The translations under genes and the position numbers were made by a program. The notes beneath the pieces are model-generated. The model worked only from the letters and a program-made list of their open reading frames with translations. It was not told where the DNA came from and did not search any database. A stretch of DNA of 64,000 nt, taken from Candidatus Nitrosymbiomonas proteolyticus (GTDB lineage: Bacteria > Armatimonadota > Fimbriimonadia > Fimbriimonadales > Fimbriimonadaceae). Below are positions 31,498 to 40,385 of this stretch, piece by piece. Numbering within the stretch: position 1 is the stretch's first letter; each line of letters begins with the position of its first letter. Where the stretch lies: positions 2,560,472 to 2,624,471 of the forward strand of contig AP021858.1 in assembly GCA_017347465.1 (NCBI GenBank), given 5' to 3'.

Positions 31498-32829
31498 TCA
31501 GACCACCCAGAACCGCTCGGAAGCGGCCGGACGAATCGAGTTCCGAAGCCAAGGCTCGAACACCAACGTCGGGCTGTCGATCTTGGATTGGAGGACCTCG
31601 ATCGCCTTGCGGAGTTGGTTGTCCGACTCGGGTTTGCCAAACGGGTTGGTCCCTCCGTTGGGTTCGAACTCCACGACGACGTCCGGTTCGAGTCCGCCGG
31701 AGACGTACTGGCCGTCCTCATCCACTTTTCGGCTGATGTCGAGGCCGCTGGGCAGGTAGTACCGCGCGATCGTGATCTTGGCGAGGGCCCCATCGACAAG
31801 GGGTACCGGCGCTTGAACGGAGGCCTTTCCGTAGGTGTGCTCACCCACGAGCGTGGCGAGGCGGTAGTCCTTGAGAACCCCCGCGAAAATCTCAGCGGCG
31901 CTGGCAGATTCCCCGTCGATCAGCACCACCACGGGCTTCTCAACCTTGATACCGCGCCCCTTCCCTGTCCGAGCGACCTCCTCGGTGCCGTCCCTCATCT
32001 TCATCTTGACGACCACCTTGTTGTTCACGAAGTGTTCGAGCATCACGACGGCGACTTCGAGCAGCCCGCCCGGATTGCCGCGGAGGTCGATGACGAAGCC
32101 CTTGGCCTGTTGCGCGCTGAGCTTGGACAAGGCGTTCGCGAACTGTTCGGTCGTCGGTTCGGAGAAGCTGATGACGGAGACGTAGCCGATAAGCGCTCCC
32201 TCGATCATCTTGAACTCGACGCTCGGCGTGACAACCGGCTCGCGCTTCAAGCGCACCTTGAACGGCTTTTCGACCCCTTTGCGGATGAGTTCTAAGCTGA
32301 CGAAGGTCCCCGCTTCGCCCCGAATCAACTTGACGATCTCCGTCGTGGGCAAGCCCCCGACCGACTTCCCGTCGACTCCGACGATCGTGTCCCCCGCCCT
32401 GACTCCGCCTCGGCGGGCCGGGCCCTCTTCGAACACAGTATCGACCCGCGCGCCGAGGGGATCCCCTTGCAACCTCGCCCCAATGCCCACGAATTTGCCT
32501 CGGGTCTCGAGGTCGAACTCCTTGGCGATTTGGGGTTCGAGGTACTGCGTATGGGGGTCGCCCAGCGAGTTCATCAGCCCACCCAAACCGGCGTACTTGA
32601 GTTCCTTGGAATCGACCTTCTTGTAATAGCCCGTTCGGATATGGTCGAACGCTTGTACGAACATCGTCCTTGCCGTCACGAGCGTCTTCTGCGGCTTGCC
32701 GGTGAGGAGCGATTGGACAGCTTCGACCGAAGGCGGGCGGCCCTGTTGAAGGTCGCGCCAAGTGAACCCGAACGCAAAAAGGGCAACGAGGCCCAAGAGA
32801 ACGCCTAGCGTTTTGGTTAGGGCTCTCAT
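31498..32829 (-). CDS. C-terminal processing peptidase, S41 family, active copy
   Basis: 443 residues. Signal peptide or anchor about 1-22, then a CtpA-type N-terminal helical part, a PDZ domain (about 100-180, ARRGGVRAGDTIVGVDG), and the S41 protease core. The catalytic Ser is in LIDGESASAAEIFAG and the Lys in GEHTYGKASVQ, so the Ser-Lys dyad is intact. It cleaves C-terminal tails of periplasmic proteins. The ATG at 32829 overlaps the stop of the upstream, inactive paralogue as ATGA. The identity as CtpA is by family only. Confidence 0.9.
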   Translation of the reverse strand: MRALTKTLGVLLGLVALFAFGFTWRDLQQGRPPSVEAVQSLLTGKPQKTLVTARTMFVQAFDHIRTGYYKKVDSKELKYAGLGGLMNSLGDPHTQYLEPQIAKEFDLETRGKFVGIGARLQGDPLGARVDTVFEEGPARRGGVRAGDTIVGVDGKSVGGLPTTEIVKLIRGEAGTFVSLELIRKGVEKPFKVRLKREPVVTPSVEFKMIEGALIGYVSVISFSEPTTEQFANALSKLSAQQAKGFVIDLRGNPGGLLEVAVVMLEHFVNNKVVVKMKMRDGTEEVARTGKGRGIKVEKPVVVLIDGESASAAEIFAGVLKDYRLATLVGEHTYGKASVQAPVPLVDGALAKITIARYYLPSGLDISRKVDEDGQYVSGGLEPDVVVEFEPNGGTNPFGKPESDNQLRKAIEVLQSKIDSPTLVFEPWLRNSIRPAASERFWVV

Positions 32830-34115
32830 TGCCCGACCTCGCTGCTTGCGCGCGCTCGCGCTTTCCATTTGCCGATCCCTAACGTGTACCCGGAACCGTT
32901 CGGAAGGGTCTTCCATTCCACGGCGATCGGCTCTTGGGGGAGCGAACCCGAGATCAGAGTTGCGCCGGCCCTTTCGACCAGTAGGCTCGCCAGCACGCCC
33001 GGAGCGCCTCGCGTATAGGCGTCGACTAGGACCCCAAGCTTGTAGGGGGCCGAAGCGCCTTTTGCCACCGTCACGGGGATTGGGGGCTTTCCGTCTTCGC
33101 GAATGAGTTCACCGTAACTGCCGGCAGGAACCAGAACTTCGAGGATGCCCTTGGCGATTTCCCACGAGCCGACGCTTGCCCCACGAAAGTCGAGCGTGAC
33201 TTCCTTGCGGTCTTTCAGGGTCTCTGCGAGCATTTGGGGGACGCCGGGCGCAAGCCGAACGCGCAAAGAACCACCCTCGGATTGGGTGACCGGCGCAACC
33301 CGGCTGGGTCCTGCGACGATCTGGGTTGGCAGCACCCTCTCCCCTCGATGCCAGCTCACCGACATCGCGCCGCTTCCGGTCGAAAGGCGCTGCATGGCTC
33401 TCGCTGGCGTAATGCTCTTTCTTGTCCTCTCGCGCAGGTCCTTACGGAGTTCATCCAGCTTCGAAACCGGCCACTCGCCCGACTGGACCTTTTGCTGGGT
33501 CATTCGCAACAGGTCCACGGTTTCCGCATCGACGACCCAGTGTCCGTCGACCGCCTCGACCCAATCTCCGGGTTCGACTCCCGCCTTATCGGCAGGCCCG
33601 TTAGGAACGACATAGGTCACGAGAACTCTCGGAACGCGGGAGCCGCTAGCCACGAGGTCTCCGGGCTCCGCGGGCGGAGCGTCGGCCCCGTGAATTGGCT
33701 GAGGTCCCGCCGTGGGCGGCATTTCGAACACGAGTTCCGCGCCGATTCCCTCGAATTGGCCGCTTAATGCCTTCCGGTAGACGGGGAGGTCCTTGGCGTC
33801 CATGTAGATCGTCGTGGGGTCTTGTAGGCTCAGCACCATCCCTCGAATGGCGCCCGAAGCGAGCATCAGGTCGTCGTCGATGGGATCGACGAACTCCCTT
33901 TTGAGCAAGCCCGCCAGTTGATCGAAATACTCCCCTTCAGGGATCTCCGTCTGGACGGCGCGAGAGGCGAGAAGCTGTTTGGAAGCTACGGTGTCCGCGC
34001 CCGACCTCGTCAACCCCAAGTCGACGGCGTCGCGCACGCCTACGCCTAACACCACGGACGCGGCAGAAGCGCACACGATCCCGGTCATCAAGAACGTTTT
34101 CTGGGTTTCAGTCAT
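32826..34115 (-). CDS. S41 peptidase-like protein with missing catalytic residues
   Basis: About 429 residues. N-terminal hydrophobic anchor (about 9-25, MTGIVCASAASVVLGV). The architecture follows CtpA: helical N-terminus (LKREFVDPIDDDLM, MVLSLQDPTTIYMD), PDZ domain (VVPNGPADKAGVEPGDWVEA) and S41-like core. At the nucleophile position the active paralogue has GESASAAEIF, whereas this protein has YTRGAPGVLAS. The Lys position reads ISGSLPQEPIA. Both catalytic residues are therefore absent. It is translated directly before the active protease gene (ATGA overlap), so a regulatory or partner-subunit role is likely. I chose the ATG at 34115 for the signal-like start. Confidence 0.7.
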   Translation of the reverse strand: MTETQKTFLMTGIVCASAASVVLGVGVRDAVDLGLTRSGADTVASKQLLASRAVQTEIPEGEYFDQLAGLLKREFVDPIDDDLMLASGAIRGMVLSLQDPTTIYMDAKDLPVYRKALSGQFEGIGAELVFEMPPTAGPQPIHGADAPPAEPGDLVASGSRVPRVLVTYVVPNGPADKAGVEPGDWVEAVDGHWVVDAETVDLLRMTQQKVQSGEWPVSKLDELRKDLRERTRKSITPARAMQRLSTGSGAMSVSWHRGERVLPTQIVAGPSRVAPVTQSEGGSLRVRLAPGVPQMLAETLKDRKEVTLDFRGASVGSWEIAKGILEVLVPAGSYGELIREDGKPPIPVTVAKGASAPYKLGVLVDAYTRGAPGVLASLLVERAGATLISGSLPQEPIAVEWKTLPNGSGYTLGIGKWKARARASSEVGQ

Positions 34116-34248
34116 TCGGAAAGAGCCGTCCCACTTGATTGCTATTGTGCCCTTTGAAAGAAATCCTGCATGGCAAGGTTGCCAGGCTTTGCCGAACAGC
34201 GAGCGAGTTGCGGCGCGCCCGAGCACGAGTATATCAAAAGACGATGCT

Positions 34249-37161
34249 TCATGGGGCGTGGGTTCCGTCTGGGTCGATTGGCGGGGGAAGACCCTTGATT
34301 CGGGCCAGTTCGAGATAGGCCGCTCTCACCCGAGGATCCGCGTCGCGTCGAGCGTTTTCAACCTCTTCGACGGTGACGGGTCCCAATTGTTGAGCAAAGG
34401 CCCTAAGCGCCGCAGCCCGGATTTCCGGCGAGCGATCGACCACCGCGATCTGCAGTCCAGGCCGAAACCTTCCATCGAACTTCGTAGCCAAGAACTCGAG
34501 CATCTGCCTTCGGACCTCGATGCTGTCGTCGCGCACACCCTTGAGCCCCTCGGCGACCAGTTCTTCACGGGTGGACTCCAGCAACTTAAGGTAACTCGCG
34601 AGCCGAACCGCATCACTTGGATCGTTGACCGCGCTCCAGAGCAGCCGCCTGCCTCCGAGCGGGTGGTCTGGGTCGATGTTGCGCGTCGCAGCGTACCGGA
34701 CAGAAGGGTCGATTTCGTGAAGAAACACGAGGATGACGGTCTTGGATTCTTGCGTGTCGAGGGCGCCAATGGCCAAGGGGCCTGCCTGCCGGGCCCGCCA
34801 ACCTCGGCCAGTGAGCAACCCGCTCAGGGAACCCAGCATTTTGGGATCGGGGTGGGCTCGGAAGGCGGAGGCGGCGAACTCACGGCACCAATCGAACGGC
34901 CCCGCTTCGACGGCTCTCTTGAGGGCGGCGAACGCCTCGGGAGTCTCTTGAAACGTCAGGGCGGCGGCGGCGGCCTCGGAGACCCGCGGCGCAAGTCCGG
35001 CAAGCTCGCGGGCAAGGAGCGGGATCGAATCGGGGTTTCGTAACCGCGTTAGGGTCCAGCACAGATTCAGGCGAACGACCTCGCTCGGGTCTTGGAACAG
35101 CTTCAGCGCGGTCTCCCACTGTTCGGGGGTGGGCTCTTCAGGCAGTTGCGCCGCCCAGAGAGCGCGATCGAGCGGGAACTTGGAGGTCGCGTCGGGAGAG
35201 GCCAGCGGGACCGCAGAAATCGCTCGGCTCAACCCGTCGGGAGCTTGCGAGGAGACGACCAGGTCGTCGATTCGCACTTTCGGCAGTGCGCCGGGCTGCT
35301 TGGGAAACCAGAATCGCGCCGCAGGTTGGCTTTCGAGGATCACCGCACGAACCGGCATTGAAGACTCTGCTCCGGGCAACGAGGCAAGGTCGAGCATGAC
35401 CTGTTGCCACGCCTCGGTGTCGAGCGTCGCGACCTCAAAACCTCGCGCAGGAGCGGTCGCCTCTTCGGGGTCGGGGAACTGCCCGAACAACGAGAAGGCG
35501 AGTCCCCCCCATGAGGGGTCCGCGCTTTCAAGCCGGATCACCAGCGGCTCGGGTTTCTCCGCCTTCACCCAAAACGTCAGGTAACGCGACTTGGCCGCAT
35601 CGAACAGAGTCGCGCCGCCCGGGCTCCCGGCAAGGTAGCTTCGATGGCCCCGAACCGCGCCGCGCAATTCGAGATTCAGAACCTCGCCCCTCTGAGCGTC
35701 GGAGACAGGCGAAAGCTCCCCCGATCCGAGCGAAGGAATTGCCTGCACCTGCCGCAAATCGAACTCCAGCTTAAGGGCGACATCGCCAGCTTGGGGGCTT
35801 ATCAAAGGGGTTTCAAGGCCGAGAAGGTCGGCCTCGCGGGTTCCCCTTGGGATCTCCCTCACCCGGACGACGGCAAGGTGGCCTCCCTCGAAGGCCAGCC
35901 AACCGATCCATCTGCCTGCGAAATCCGCTTCCAGCTTGGGGATGAAGCGTTGAATCGCGCCGGGATCGACGCCGATCCAAGTTGGGTCGCCCGATCGTAG
36001 CAGGACCAGGGACTCCGTCCCCAACTCCAATCTGCCGTCGATCCCCCGTTCGGCCCGGGGAACTCCTTCCACCTGGAGCGCTTCGCGCCCTTGGGAGATC
36101 GAAAGGTTCGCGCCGATTCGTTCGCCGAGGGACGCCTTATCGAACCAGGGGAGCCGCGCGAACGGGTCTTCCGCGACTTCAGCGTAGGAGTATCCCTCCG
36201 CTCGGTCGAGGGCGCCCCTGCGGGCGGTGAAGTCGATTCCGGAAGCCTCCGACCTGAGGGTGAGGCTTCCAAAACCCGCCTGGGGGAAGCCCGCAGTTGG
36301 GTCGCAAAGAGGGGGGAGCGATTGTGCGAGGGCTTCGCCGTGCCAATAGGCGGTCTGCGGCCCGGCCGATGCGGGAATCCGGTAGCCGTGACGAGATGCG
36401 GCGAAGCGCAGGTGCCCTGCCCAGGCGTTGTACATCGAAGCCGCAAGGCCATAAGGACCTTGGCCCTCGCCGTCGTTGTAGAAGGACAGGCTCGTGACGG
36501 GCGTTCGGTTGACGAGCGTGGTTCCCCCTCCCAAAGCTGGGGCCGAATGGACGAGAAACACCGAGTCGTATGGGCCGCGGTAAACGCGATCTTCGGCCTC
36601 ATAAGCGCCGCCGTTGAATCGAGGGGTGAGATAGTCCTGAAGGAACGCCTCGCCGTAAGGCTGAGTGCGGGGCAGGGCTCGCGTGTGGGCCCATTCGGTG
36701 TCGATGGTCCAATCGATCGTGGCCCTCAGGTTCCCGCCCGCCGTAGCTTCGACCATCGACGCAAACAGTGCGGCGGCAGCCTTAATCTCTTCGAGTTCGC
36801 GGGTCACCAGGTTGCCTTGCCGAACCTGGTACATCCCCAATTCGTTGCGGTCGAGCACGGTGCAGCGCGGCAGCACAAACAGCTTGACCTTCCACTCAGG
36901 GGTGGTTGGGGTGATCGAACCTTTCGCGACCTCATACGCCGCTCGCATCCGTGCCCAAGAGCCGAGCTTCGGGATCGGAACGACCGTTCCGTTTGTGGTC
37001 ACTCTGAACCCTTGGCCTTCTGCGAACGGGTCGGGCAGATTGGGGACCTTAGCCACGACCGAAGCGCCGCCGATCTCGTACGTTCCCAGCGGGACGAGGT
37101 CGTCTTGAGGCGACGGGCTTGCGAGGGGCAACGCGAGGGCAAGCAAGGCGACAACGTTCAT
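34249..37161 (-). CDS. secreted protein with C-terminal HEAT-like repeats
   Basis: 970 residues. Signal peptide about 1-18 (VALLALALPLASPSPQ). Residues about 20-430 form an unrecognised region; residues about 440-650 look like beta-sandwich domains of a carbohydrate-binding type (YLTFWVKAEKPEPLVIRLES; PARGFEVATLDTEAWQQVMLDL). From about 690 to 960 there are HEAT-like helical repeats (for example DPSEVVRLNLCWTLTRLRN, DRSPEIRAAALRAFAQ). The ATG at 37161 begins the signal peptide and lies 4 bp after the mtnP stop, so it is part of that operon. The function is unknown; it is probably an extracytoplasmic binding or scaffold protein. Confidence 0.65.
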   Translation of the reverse strand: MNVVALLALALPLASPSPQDDLVPLGTYEIGGASVVAKVPNLPDPFAEGQGFRVTTNGTVVPIPKLGSWARMRAAYEVAKGSITPTTPEWKVKLFVLPRCTVLDRNELGMYQVRQGNLVTRELEEIKAAAALFASMVEATAGGNLRATIDWTIDTEWAHTRALPRTQPYGEAFLQDYLTPRFNGGAYEAEDRVYRGPYDSVFLVHSAPALGGGTTLVNRTPVTSLSFYNDGEGQGPYGLAASMYNAWAGHLRFAASRHGYRIPASAGPQTAYWHGEALAQSLPPLCDPTAGFPQAGFGSLTLRSEASGIDFTARRGALDRAEGYSYAEVAEDPFARLPWFDKASLGERIGANLSISQGREALQVEGVPRAERGIDGRLELGTESLVLLRSGDPTWIGVDPGAIQRFIPKLEADFAGRWIGWLAFEGGHLAVVRVREIPRGTREADLLGLETPLISPQAGDVALKLEFDLRQVQAIPSLGSGELSPVSDAQRGEVLNLELRGAVRGHRSYLAGSPGGATLFDAAKSRYLTFWVKAEKPEPLVIRLESADPSWGGLAFSLFGQFPDPEEATAPARGFEVATLDTEAWQQVMLDLASLPGAESSMPVRAVILESQPAARFWFPKQPGALPKVRIDDLVVSSQAPDGLSRAISAVPLASPDATSKFPLDRALWAAQLPEEPTPEQWETALKLFQDPSEVVRLNLCWTLTRLRNPDSIPLLARELAGLAPRVSEAAAAALTFQETPEAFAALKRAVEAGPFDWCREFAASAFRAHPDPKMLGSLSGLLTGRGWRARQAGPLAIGALDTQESKTVILVFLHEIDPSVRYAATRNIDPDHPLGGRRLLWSAVNDPSDAVRLASYLKLLESTREELVAEGLKGVRDDSIEVRRQMLEFLATKFDGRFRPGLQIAVVDRSPEIRAAALRAFAQQLGPVTVEEVENARRDADPRVRAAYLELARIKGLPPPIDPDGTHAP

Positions 37162-37165
37162 GACT

Positions 37166-38014
37166 CTATTCGGGTAGGAGTTCGAACAGTCGGACGTCTC
37201 GCGGGCTCGCCGCGTGTCCATCGCCTCGGCTAAAAGTCAGCGCCGCACGGGGTTGGAGCGTCGAAAGGTCCTTTGGCATACGCTCGATCAGGCTAAGGAC
37301 GACCTTGCGGGCGTTTTCGGCGTTCGACTTGAAGACCTCGAGCACATCGTGGGCGGTGACGGCTTCCGCTCCCGCGAACACCCCGCTGTCGTAGTCGGTG
37401 ATGAGGGAGATGTTGACGACCGCCATACCCAGTTCCCGGCACAGATACGCCTCAGGATACTGCGTCATGTTGATGACTTCCCAGCCCGCGCTGTGGAACC
37501 ACTGGCTTTCGGCCTTGGTGCTGAACCTTGGGCCCTGGATCACCACCACGGTTCCCTTCTCGTGGCAGGGAATCCCGTGTTTGCGGATCGTTTCGACGGC
37601 GAGCCTCCGAAGTTCGGGATCGTAGGTTTCAGCGGGAGAGACGTGCGTCGTTACGGGTCCATCGTAGAATGTGTCCTTTCGCCCGGAGGTCCGGTCGACG
37701 AACTGATCGCATACGACGAAGCTGCCCGGCTCTACGTGCTTTTGGAGCGAGCCGGCAGCGCACGGACTGATGACCGCCCGGACTCCCAACGAACGAAAAG
37801 CCCACACGTTGGCGCGGTAGTTGATCGCGTGAGGGGGAAGGGTGTGGGCACGGCCGTGACGAGGAAGAAACGCGACAGCCCGACCTGCCACTGAGGCGAG
37901 CGTGATCGAGTCGCTGGGGGGGCCGTAGGGCGTGTCCACCTTGATCTCCTCGACGTTTTCGAGAAGGCTGTAGAACCCCGATCCGCCGAAAACCCCGATC
38001 TCCGCTTGGCTCAC
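37166..38014 (-). CDS. mtnP: S-methyl-5'-thioadenosine phosphorylase
   Basis: 282 residues, the typical size. It splits methylthioadenosine with phosphate, starting the methionine salvage pathway in the cytoplasm. It opens with IGVFGGSGFYSLLENVEEI, has FLPRHGRAHTLPPHAINYRANVWA (phosphate and ribose contacts), FYDGPVTTHVS, GPRFSTKAESQ and the base-site MTQYPEAYLCRELGM. The last is typical of MtnP rather than of purine nucleoside phosphorylase. ATGA overlap with the upstream BtuF-like lipoprotein gene and a 4-bp gap to the HEAT gene indicate one operon. The link to the other two genes is unclear. Confidence 0.92.
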   Translation of the reverse strand: MSQAEIGVFGGSGFYSLLENVEEIKVDTPYGPPSDSITLASVAGRAVAFLPRHGRAHTLPPHAINYRANVWAFRSLGVRAVISPCAAGSLQKHVEPGSFVVCDQFVDRTSGRKDTFYDGPVTTHVSPAETYDPELRRLAVETIRKHGIPCHEKGTVVVIQGPRFSTKAESQWFHSAGWEVINMTQYPEAYLCRELGMAVVNISLITDYDSGVFAGAEAVTAHDVLEVFKSNAENARKVVLSLIERMPKDLSTLQPRAALTFSRGDGHAASPRDVRLFELLPE

Positions 38015-38889
38015 TCCGACCCCTCCTTGGGCGGGTTCGTTCGACCCAGAAAACCGTACACCTCTCGAATCAGAACGTCCACTCGAACGCCTCGCCGGAG
38101 CATCACGTCAGGGACGATCTCGGCGGTGCGGCCCGATTTGAGCGCCTTCAGCGAACCCAGGCGGGGATCGTCGGCGATCGCCCGTACGGAGCCCGCCACA
38201 AGGATCGCGTCGGGATTCCATTGCAGGAGCATCTCGGCGTTGACGGGAACGAACATCTTGGCATCGGGGCCGATGGGTTCTCCGCCCGACTTTCTCACGA
38301 TGTCTGCTTGGAAGCTCGCCAGACCGGCGATCATGTGCTCCGAACCTTCGCCAGGGATGAGCACCGCGACGGTGGGCTTGGGTTCGAGCGGCGCGCCTAC
38401 GGCCTGTTGCGAGGCGGCGTGAATCTTATCGACGTATTCCGACATTTCCGGCTCGGCTTTGGTGAGCGAGGCAAACCTAATGAGCCGGTCCACAAACTCT
38501 TCGATTGTCGAACCTCCAATCGCGAAGGTGTCGATTCCGAGTTCCTTGAACTTCTCCAAGTCTTGTTCGTTGAACAGGTCGGGGTCATAGACGACCACAT
38601 CGGGCTTAGCGGCGGCGATCGCTTCGTAGTTCGGCTTGACTCCGTTCATCAGGACGGGAACTTGTTCGAGCCCAGCGGGGTAGTTGCAGGCTGCCGTTCG
38701 ACCCTTGATTTCGAGCCATTGGCACCGCCCGCGGATGATCTCGGTGGCGCTGGGACTCAAGCTGACCGAGGTCTTGTAGAGGTCATCGGTCAATACGCCG
38801 CCGACGTTGGTCGGCTGATAGCCGCAGCCCCAAAGCGCCAGCGACAAGAGGAGACAGACGATCCATTTCGAAGGGCGCATGGCGTTCAT
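38011..38889 (-). CDS. BtuF/FecB-type ABC substrate-binding lipoprotein
   Basis: About 292 residues. Lipobox LALWGC gives a lipoprotein. The periplasmic-binding fold of the B12/iron-siderophore type (Peripla_BP_2) shows SLSPSATEII near residue 42, PNYEAIAAAKPDVVVYD, FAIGGSTIEEFVDRLIRF and, in the second lobe, NAEMLLQWNPDAILVAG. No permease (BtuC/FecD) or ATPase gene is nearby, so it is an orphan binding protein here; the ligand (cobalamin, heme, siderophore) is unknown. GGGAG lies 9 nt before the ATG at 38889. The stop overlaps mtnP. Confidence 0.85.
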   Translation of the reverse strand: MNAMRPSKWIVCLLLSLALWGCGYQPTNVGGVLTDDLYKTSVSLSPSATEIIRGRCQWLEIKGRTAACNYPAGLEQVPVLMNGVKPNYEAIAAAKPDVVVYDPDLFNEQDLEKFKELGIDTFAIGGSTIEEFVDRLIRFASLTKAEPEMSEYVDKIHAASQQAVGAPLEPKPTVAVLIPGEGSEHMIAGLASFQADIVRKSGGEPIGPDAKMFVPVNAEMLLQWNPDAILVAGSVRAIADDPRLGSLKALKSGRTAEIVPDVMLRRGVRVDVLIREVYGFLGRTNPPKEGSE

Positions 38890-38943
38890 TCTGACTGAAC
38901 GCTCCCACCGCTCGCCACGTGCCCGAATCGCCAACCGAGACCG

Positions 38944-39924
38944 CTACCCGAGTTGGAGGCGCATGGGCTTGTAACGGCGGGTGACTTCGAATCCTTGCGC
39001 TCCATAGAACCGATCGAGGGTGGTCCAATCGATGATCGTCTGACGGCAACCCCGCCGCTGAAGCTCCAGCAGCGAAGCCGAAAGCAGCGCGGTTCCCAGG
39101 CCCGTGCCCCTGCGCGACTTCGCCACTCCGATCGGTCCAAGGCTACCCCAGTGGCTGCCGAGCGCCCCTCGCCAAACTGCACCACCGACAGGCAGCTTGT
39201 GAGTCGAGTCCTGGATCAGGGCAAACCCGCACAGCTCAGAGCCCTCGAAAAGCCCGCAGACCGTTTCCGGGCCCTCGATTCCAACTTTCTGCAACACGTC
39301 GTACTGCCACCTTCCGGGGAACTCCGCTTGAAGGTGCGAGGCCAGCGCGGCCACATCGTTGTCGGTAAGGGTGCGAACGGACGCTTTGCCTTGCCCGCTT
39401 CCTCCGGGCCAGGCGGCCAAGGCCGTCTCCAAAGCAGGGGAGGGATGGTAGTTCTGAAGATCGCGCTCGAGGTCGAACACTTCGGGTTGTTCTTCAAACC
39501 CTTCGACCGTAAGGAAGTTGCAGAGTACGGGGAGATCGCAGGGGCAGCCGGGAAAGAAGTGGCGCGTGTCCTGCCCGAAAAGAAGCGCGAAGGCGCCGCG
39601 CTGCGCGATCACGCGTTTGGAGTACGACAGCAAATCGACCCCGAGCGCAGGTTCGAGGAAAGCGATCGCGGAAAGGTGATACGTGTCCTGGTCCGGGCCG
39701 GAGTAAAGTCCGGGGGCTGGGGAGCGTTTGACGGCCACGAACCCCGTTGGGACCCCGTTATCCCAGTGGATGCAGGAGGCCCCCCAATCGAACACGGGGC
39801 TCCCCACGGTGTTCGCCTGGAGGAGTTCAGCATCGACCCGGAATCGCGGGGAGTGGAACTTGTCCCACAACTCAACGAGCTTCGCGAAGTCCGCTCGTTC
39901 GAAGCTGGTGCGGCCCGCAATCAA
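38944..39924 (-). CDS. GNAT family N-acetyltransferase
   Basis: About 326 residues, roughly two GNAT-like halves. The N-terminal half (about 1-170) is weakly similar to the GNAT fold; the C-terminal half (about 190-326) has the acetyl-CoA loop motif SRRGTGLGTALLSASLLELQRRG and ends DRFYGAQGFEVTRRYKPM. It should acetylate an amine of an unknown small molecule or protein. The start is uncertain: I chose the TTG at 39924 (GGAG 8 nt upstream); a TTG at 39996 would overlap the DUF1844 gene by 32 bp. It is probably cotranscribed with DUF1844. Confidence 0.75.
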   Translation of the reverse strand: MIAGRTSFERADFAKLVELWDKFHSPRFRVDAELLQANTVGSPVFDWGASCIHWDNGVPTGFVAVKRSPAPGLYSGPDQDTYHLSAIAFLEPALGVDLLSYSKRVIAQRGAFALLFGQDTRHFFPGCPCDLPVLCNFLTVEGFEEQPEVFDLERDLQNYHPSPALETALAAWPGGSGQGKASVRTLTDNDVAALASHLQAEFPGRWQYDVLQKVGIEGPETVCGLFEGSELCGFALIQDSTHKLPVGGAVWRGALGSHWGSLGPIGVAKSRRGTGLGTALLSASLLELQRRGCRQTIIDWTTLDRFYGAQGFEVTRRYKPMRLQLG

Positions 39925-39964
39925 CGCGCAGGCTCCGAAGCTACCCCGCGGCAGCGGTTCGGCG

Positions 39965-40261
39965 TCATGCGTTGGCCTCCTTGCCGATGCCCACAAAGTT
40001 CACTCGGAGGTCGCGGATCAGGTTGCCGAGCCTGCGCTTGTCGTCTTCGTCGAGGTGGGGCTCAAGGAACGTCGCGAGGTGGGTCGTGACGTCGATCGCC
40101 ACCTTGGCTTCGGAAAGGTCGACCGCGACGTTCCCGGTGAACATATCCGGCTGGAGACCCATTTTCTGCCAAGCGATGGCCGACATCTGGTCCACCATCG
40201 CCATGATCACGGTGTAGACGCTTACGTGTTCCTTTTCCCCTTGGGTGCTGTCCTCCGACAT
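39965..40261 (-). CDS. DUF1844 family protein
   Basis: 98 residues, matching DUF1844 in length and layout: acidic disordered N-terminus, then a helix VIMAMVDQMSAIAWQKMGLQPD and DLSEAKVAIDVTTHLATFLEPHLDEDDKRRLGNLIRDLRVNFV. The function is unknown; the family is common in Planctomycetes, Verrucomicrobia, Acidobacteria and Armatimonadetes. Its ATG is 9 nt downstream of a TAAACT box and lacks a Shine-Dalgarno. Confidence 0.88.
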   Translation of the reverse strand: MSEDSTQGEKEHVSVYTVIMAMVDQMSAIAWQKMGLQPDMFTGNVAVDLSEAKVAIDVTTHLATFLEPHLDEDDKRRLGNLIRDLRVNFVGIGKEANA

Positions 40262-40270
40262 CGTGCTTTC

Positions 40271-40276
40271 AGTTTA
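40271..40276 (-). promoter_or_regulatory. -10 box TAAACT, 9 nt before the DUF1844 gene
   Basis: On the minus strand TAAACT is followed by 9 nt and the DUF1844 ATG (40261). There is no Shine-Dalgarno. This suggests a leader of only about 2-4 nt. Confidence 0.35.
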
Positions 40277-40385
40277 CAACGAGTCTGGGCGCTCAAGGAC
40301 ATTCTTCGACTCCGACTCGTAGGTATTCTTGGCAACGCGCTCGGCACGCGGGTTGAGTTGCCGGACGCGACCTCCTGAGGAACCC

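Noticed and set aside
36091-37233. Antisense frame of 380 codons over the HEAT-repeat gene
   Set aside because: Low-complexity Arg/Gly-rich translation, no Shine-Dalgarno, and the opposite strand encodes a signal peptide and HEAT repeats.
38953-40089. Antisense frame of 378 codons over GNAT and DUF1844
   Set aside because: Both opposite-strand genes match known families; the antisense frame has no recognisable domain.
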